A stretch of 64,000 bases of DNA from Homarus americanus. Lineage: Eukaryota > Arthropoda > Malacostraca > Decapoda > Nephropidae. Made by a program: the position numbers and the translations under genes. The notes below the pieces were generated by a model. The model was given only the letters and a program-made list of their open reading frames with translations. It made no database searches and was not told where the DNA came from. Shown piece after piece: positions 62,961 through 64,000 of this stretch (position 1 is its first letter; each line of letters opens with the position of its first letter). The stretch lies in assembly GCF_018991925.1 (NCBI RefSeq), contig NW_024744357.1, positions 3,109,706 through 3,173,705 of the forward strand, given 5' to 3'.

Positions 62961-63128
62961 CGTTCAGCACGGCGAGCATCCTGGCCCTACGGACGCCCAC
63001 CTTGGCGGAGGAGCTGCAGGAGGCGGAGTCCGGGGTGGCGTCAAGGAGCTCTACGCCCGACGCCCTCACTCTCATCAATAACCACTCTAAGCCCATCCTC
63101 GTGCTCAAGTGCCACTCCTACATCAGAG
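62961..63128 (+). CDS. Coding exon 3 of the same gene
   Basis: The acceptor ctctcccgtccacag ends at 62960 and the donor gtcagt starts at 63129. Two bases (CG) complete the codon left open by exon 2 (T+CG, Ser). Then 55 codons follow, and one base is left over. The translation reads FSTASILALRTPTLAEELQE, AESGVASRSSTPDALTLINN and a more hydrophobic HSKPILVLKCHSYIRG end. The segment is GC-rich with codon-like third positions, unlike its surroundings. The last part may be the beginning of a folded domain completed by exons beyond the window. Exons lying unseen in the 39.6 kb intron cannot be excluded. I do not recognise the family. Confidence 0.66.
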
Positions 63129-64000
63129 GTCAGTCCCTATCTGTCTCTCTGCCTGCCTCTCACATTCACTCTCTGGTCCATATATGAGTGTTGCCCATGT
63201 ATCTTAAGTCAAGTCTTTTTATCTTGTTTTTTTTGTCTTAGGAAGATTATATTGAACATTCTTCATACTCAAATGCAACCTCTTATATCAAAGGCAAGTC
63301 TCTCTCCCTGACCATACCATTTTAGCAGTGATAATACGACTATTCGTTCAGTGCCTTCTCTACTGTCACACTGTTGTGCCCTTCTGTCTTAGTAACTTGG
63401 TGTTATGACATGTTACATCCTGGCTTAACCCAGGCGGTTAAGCCAAGTTCACCAAGGTATGTGTTTGTGTCGTGAATAAATACAGTATCCGACCCAGAAG
63501 ATTAAGCCAAAGTCAGCAATAATATCCCACCCGGATGATAAGTACAGGTCCGCCTTGACCCCAGGAAGACGTAACGTGGCCCACGCCAGTCCGTCAGGCC
63601 ACCGCGGGGAGATCTCGGGCTTTTAAATTACTATATAATTCGACAGCTTTTGTGCTATAATGTTTATATTTACGATGAATTATCTATACATAACATTACA
63701 GGTATAACATCTAATCATAATGCAACTCTTTTTCACAATGCTAGTCGTGGTCGAGTTGACAACTTTATTTCCACCTCAATTATAAACTTCCTGTATTAGT
63801 GCAATAAAGTCAAACCCACACTACAATAGGACTGCATTACGTCTCGCAATTAAACTATCAAGTATGGTGTGACAAATTTAATTTTCCAAAATTTTAGCAT
63901 AAGTTTTCCTGACTCTTAAATGTCCTCCTACCCTATCATGAGCCGTACTGAACACTTCCTGACGCAATGGCTGGGATACTTCAACCTGATTGGTATCCAA
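63129..64000. other. Start of intron 3
   Basis: No further exon, transposon or array recognised before the window ends. Confidence 0.45.

Overview
This is a repeat-choked eukaryotic window, most likely from a decapod crustacean. That is an inference from the combination seen here: AT-rich DNA with very dense (GT)n, (GA)n, (TA)n and (ATT)n microsatellites, short interstitial TTAGG arrays (the arthropod telomere motif), RTE-type LINEs with an endonuclease, reverse transcriptase and C-terminal zinc finger, Penelope-like elements with GIY-YIG endonucleases, a CR1/jockey-like LINE and a Gypsy-type LTR element. There are no bacterial genes, operons or CRISPR arrays.

The only convincing host gene is on the + strand and runs off the right edge. 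A large coding exon (16976-18561) appears to end inside what first looks like a stop codon: TAA at 18563-18565 overlaps a GTAA splice donor. Joining it to an acceptor at 22686 keeps the frame into a second exon (22687-23327), and a consensus donor there leaves phase 1, which matches the third exon (62961-63128) after a 39.6 kb intron. The encoded protein is long, acidic, Ser/Pro-rich and apparently disordered. I do not recognise the family. Exon 2 also contains a consensus donor at 22866 that would remove exactly 154 codons in frame, including an RxLPxxP SH3-type ligand motif, so regulated splicing is plausible.

Layout: 1-16.9 kb is upstream DNA holding an RNase H-bearing LINE fragment, a mariner-like remnant with an internal inversion, a LINE 3' tail, a 694-bp element with perfect 21-bp terminal inverted repeats, and long minisatellites (44-bp, 36-bp and 33-bp units). 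17-23.3 kb holds exons 1 and 2, with two purine-rich arrays in the intron between them. 23.3-63 kb is the giant intron. It contains one nearly full-structured RTE LINE (26.5-30.0 kb), an assembly gap, a CR1-like fragment (30.1-31.6 kb), two Penelope copies arranged head to head (32.1-33.9 kb) beside a palindromic module set in (TA)n, a second RTE copy (34.6-37.5 kb), another LINE fragment (44.1-45.2 kb), a 30-bp minisatellite with a CAGCTG in most units (46.9-48.5 kb), a Gypsy 5' LTR plus gag (50.7-52.4 kb) broken by a third, antisense RTE fragment (52.4-53.6 kb), a long inverted repeat (53.6-55.1 kb), a rearranged Penelope copy (58.2-59.0 kb), a Cys-rich transposon-type coding remnant (61.9-62.5 kb) and further arrays up to exon 3.

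Every transposon copy seen is truncated, frameshifted or mutated at catalytic positions, so none looks autonomous. Many long open frames in the window are by-products of tandem repeats and are not annotated as genes.
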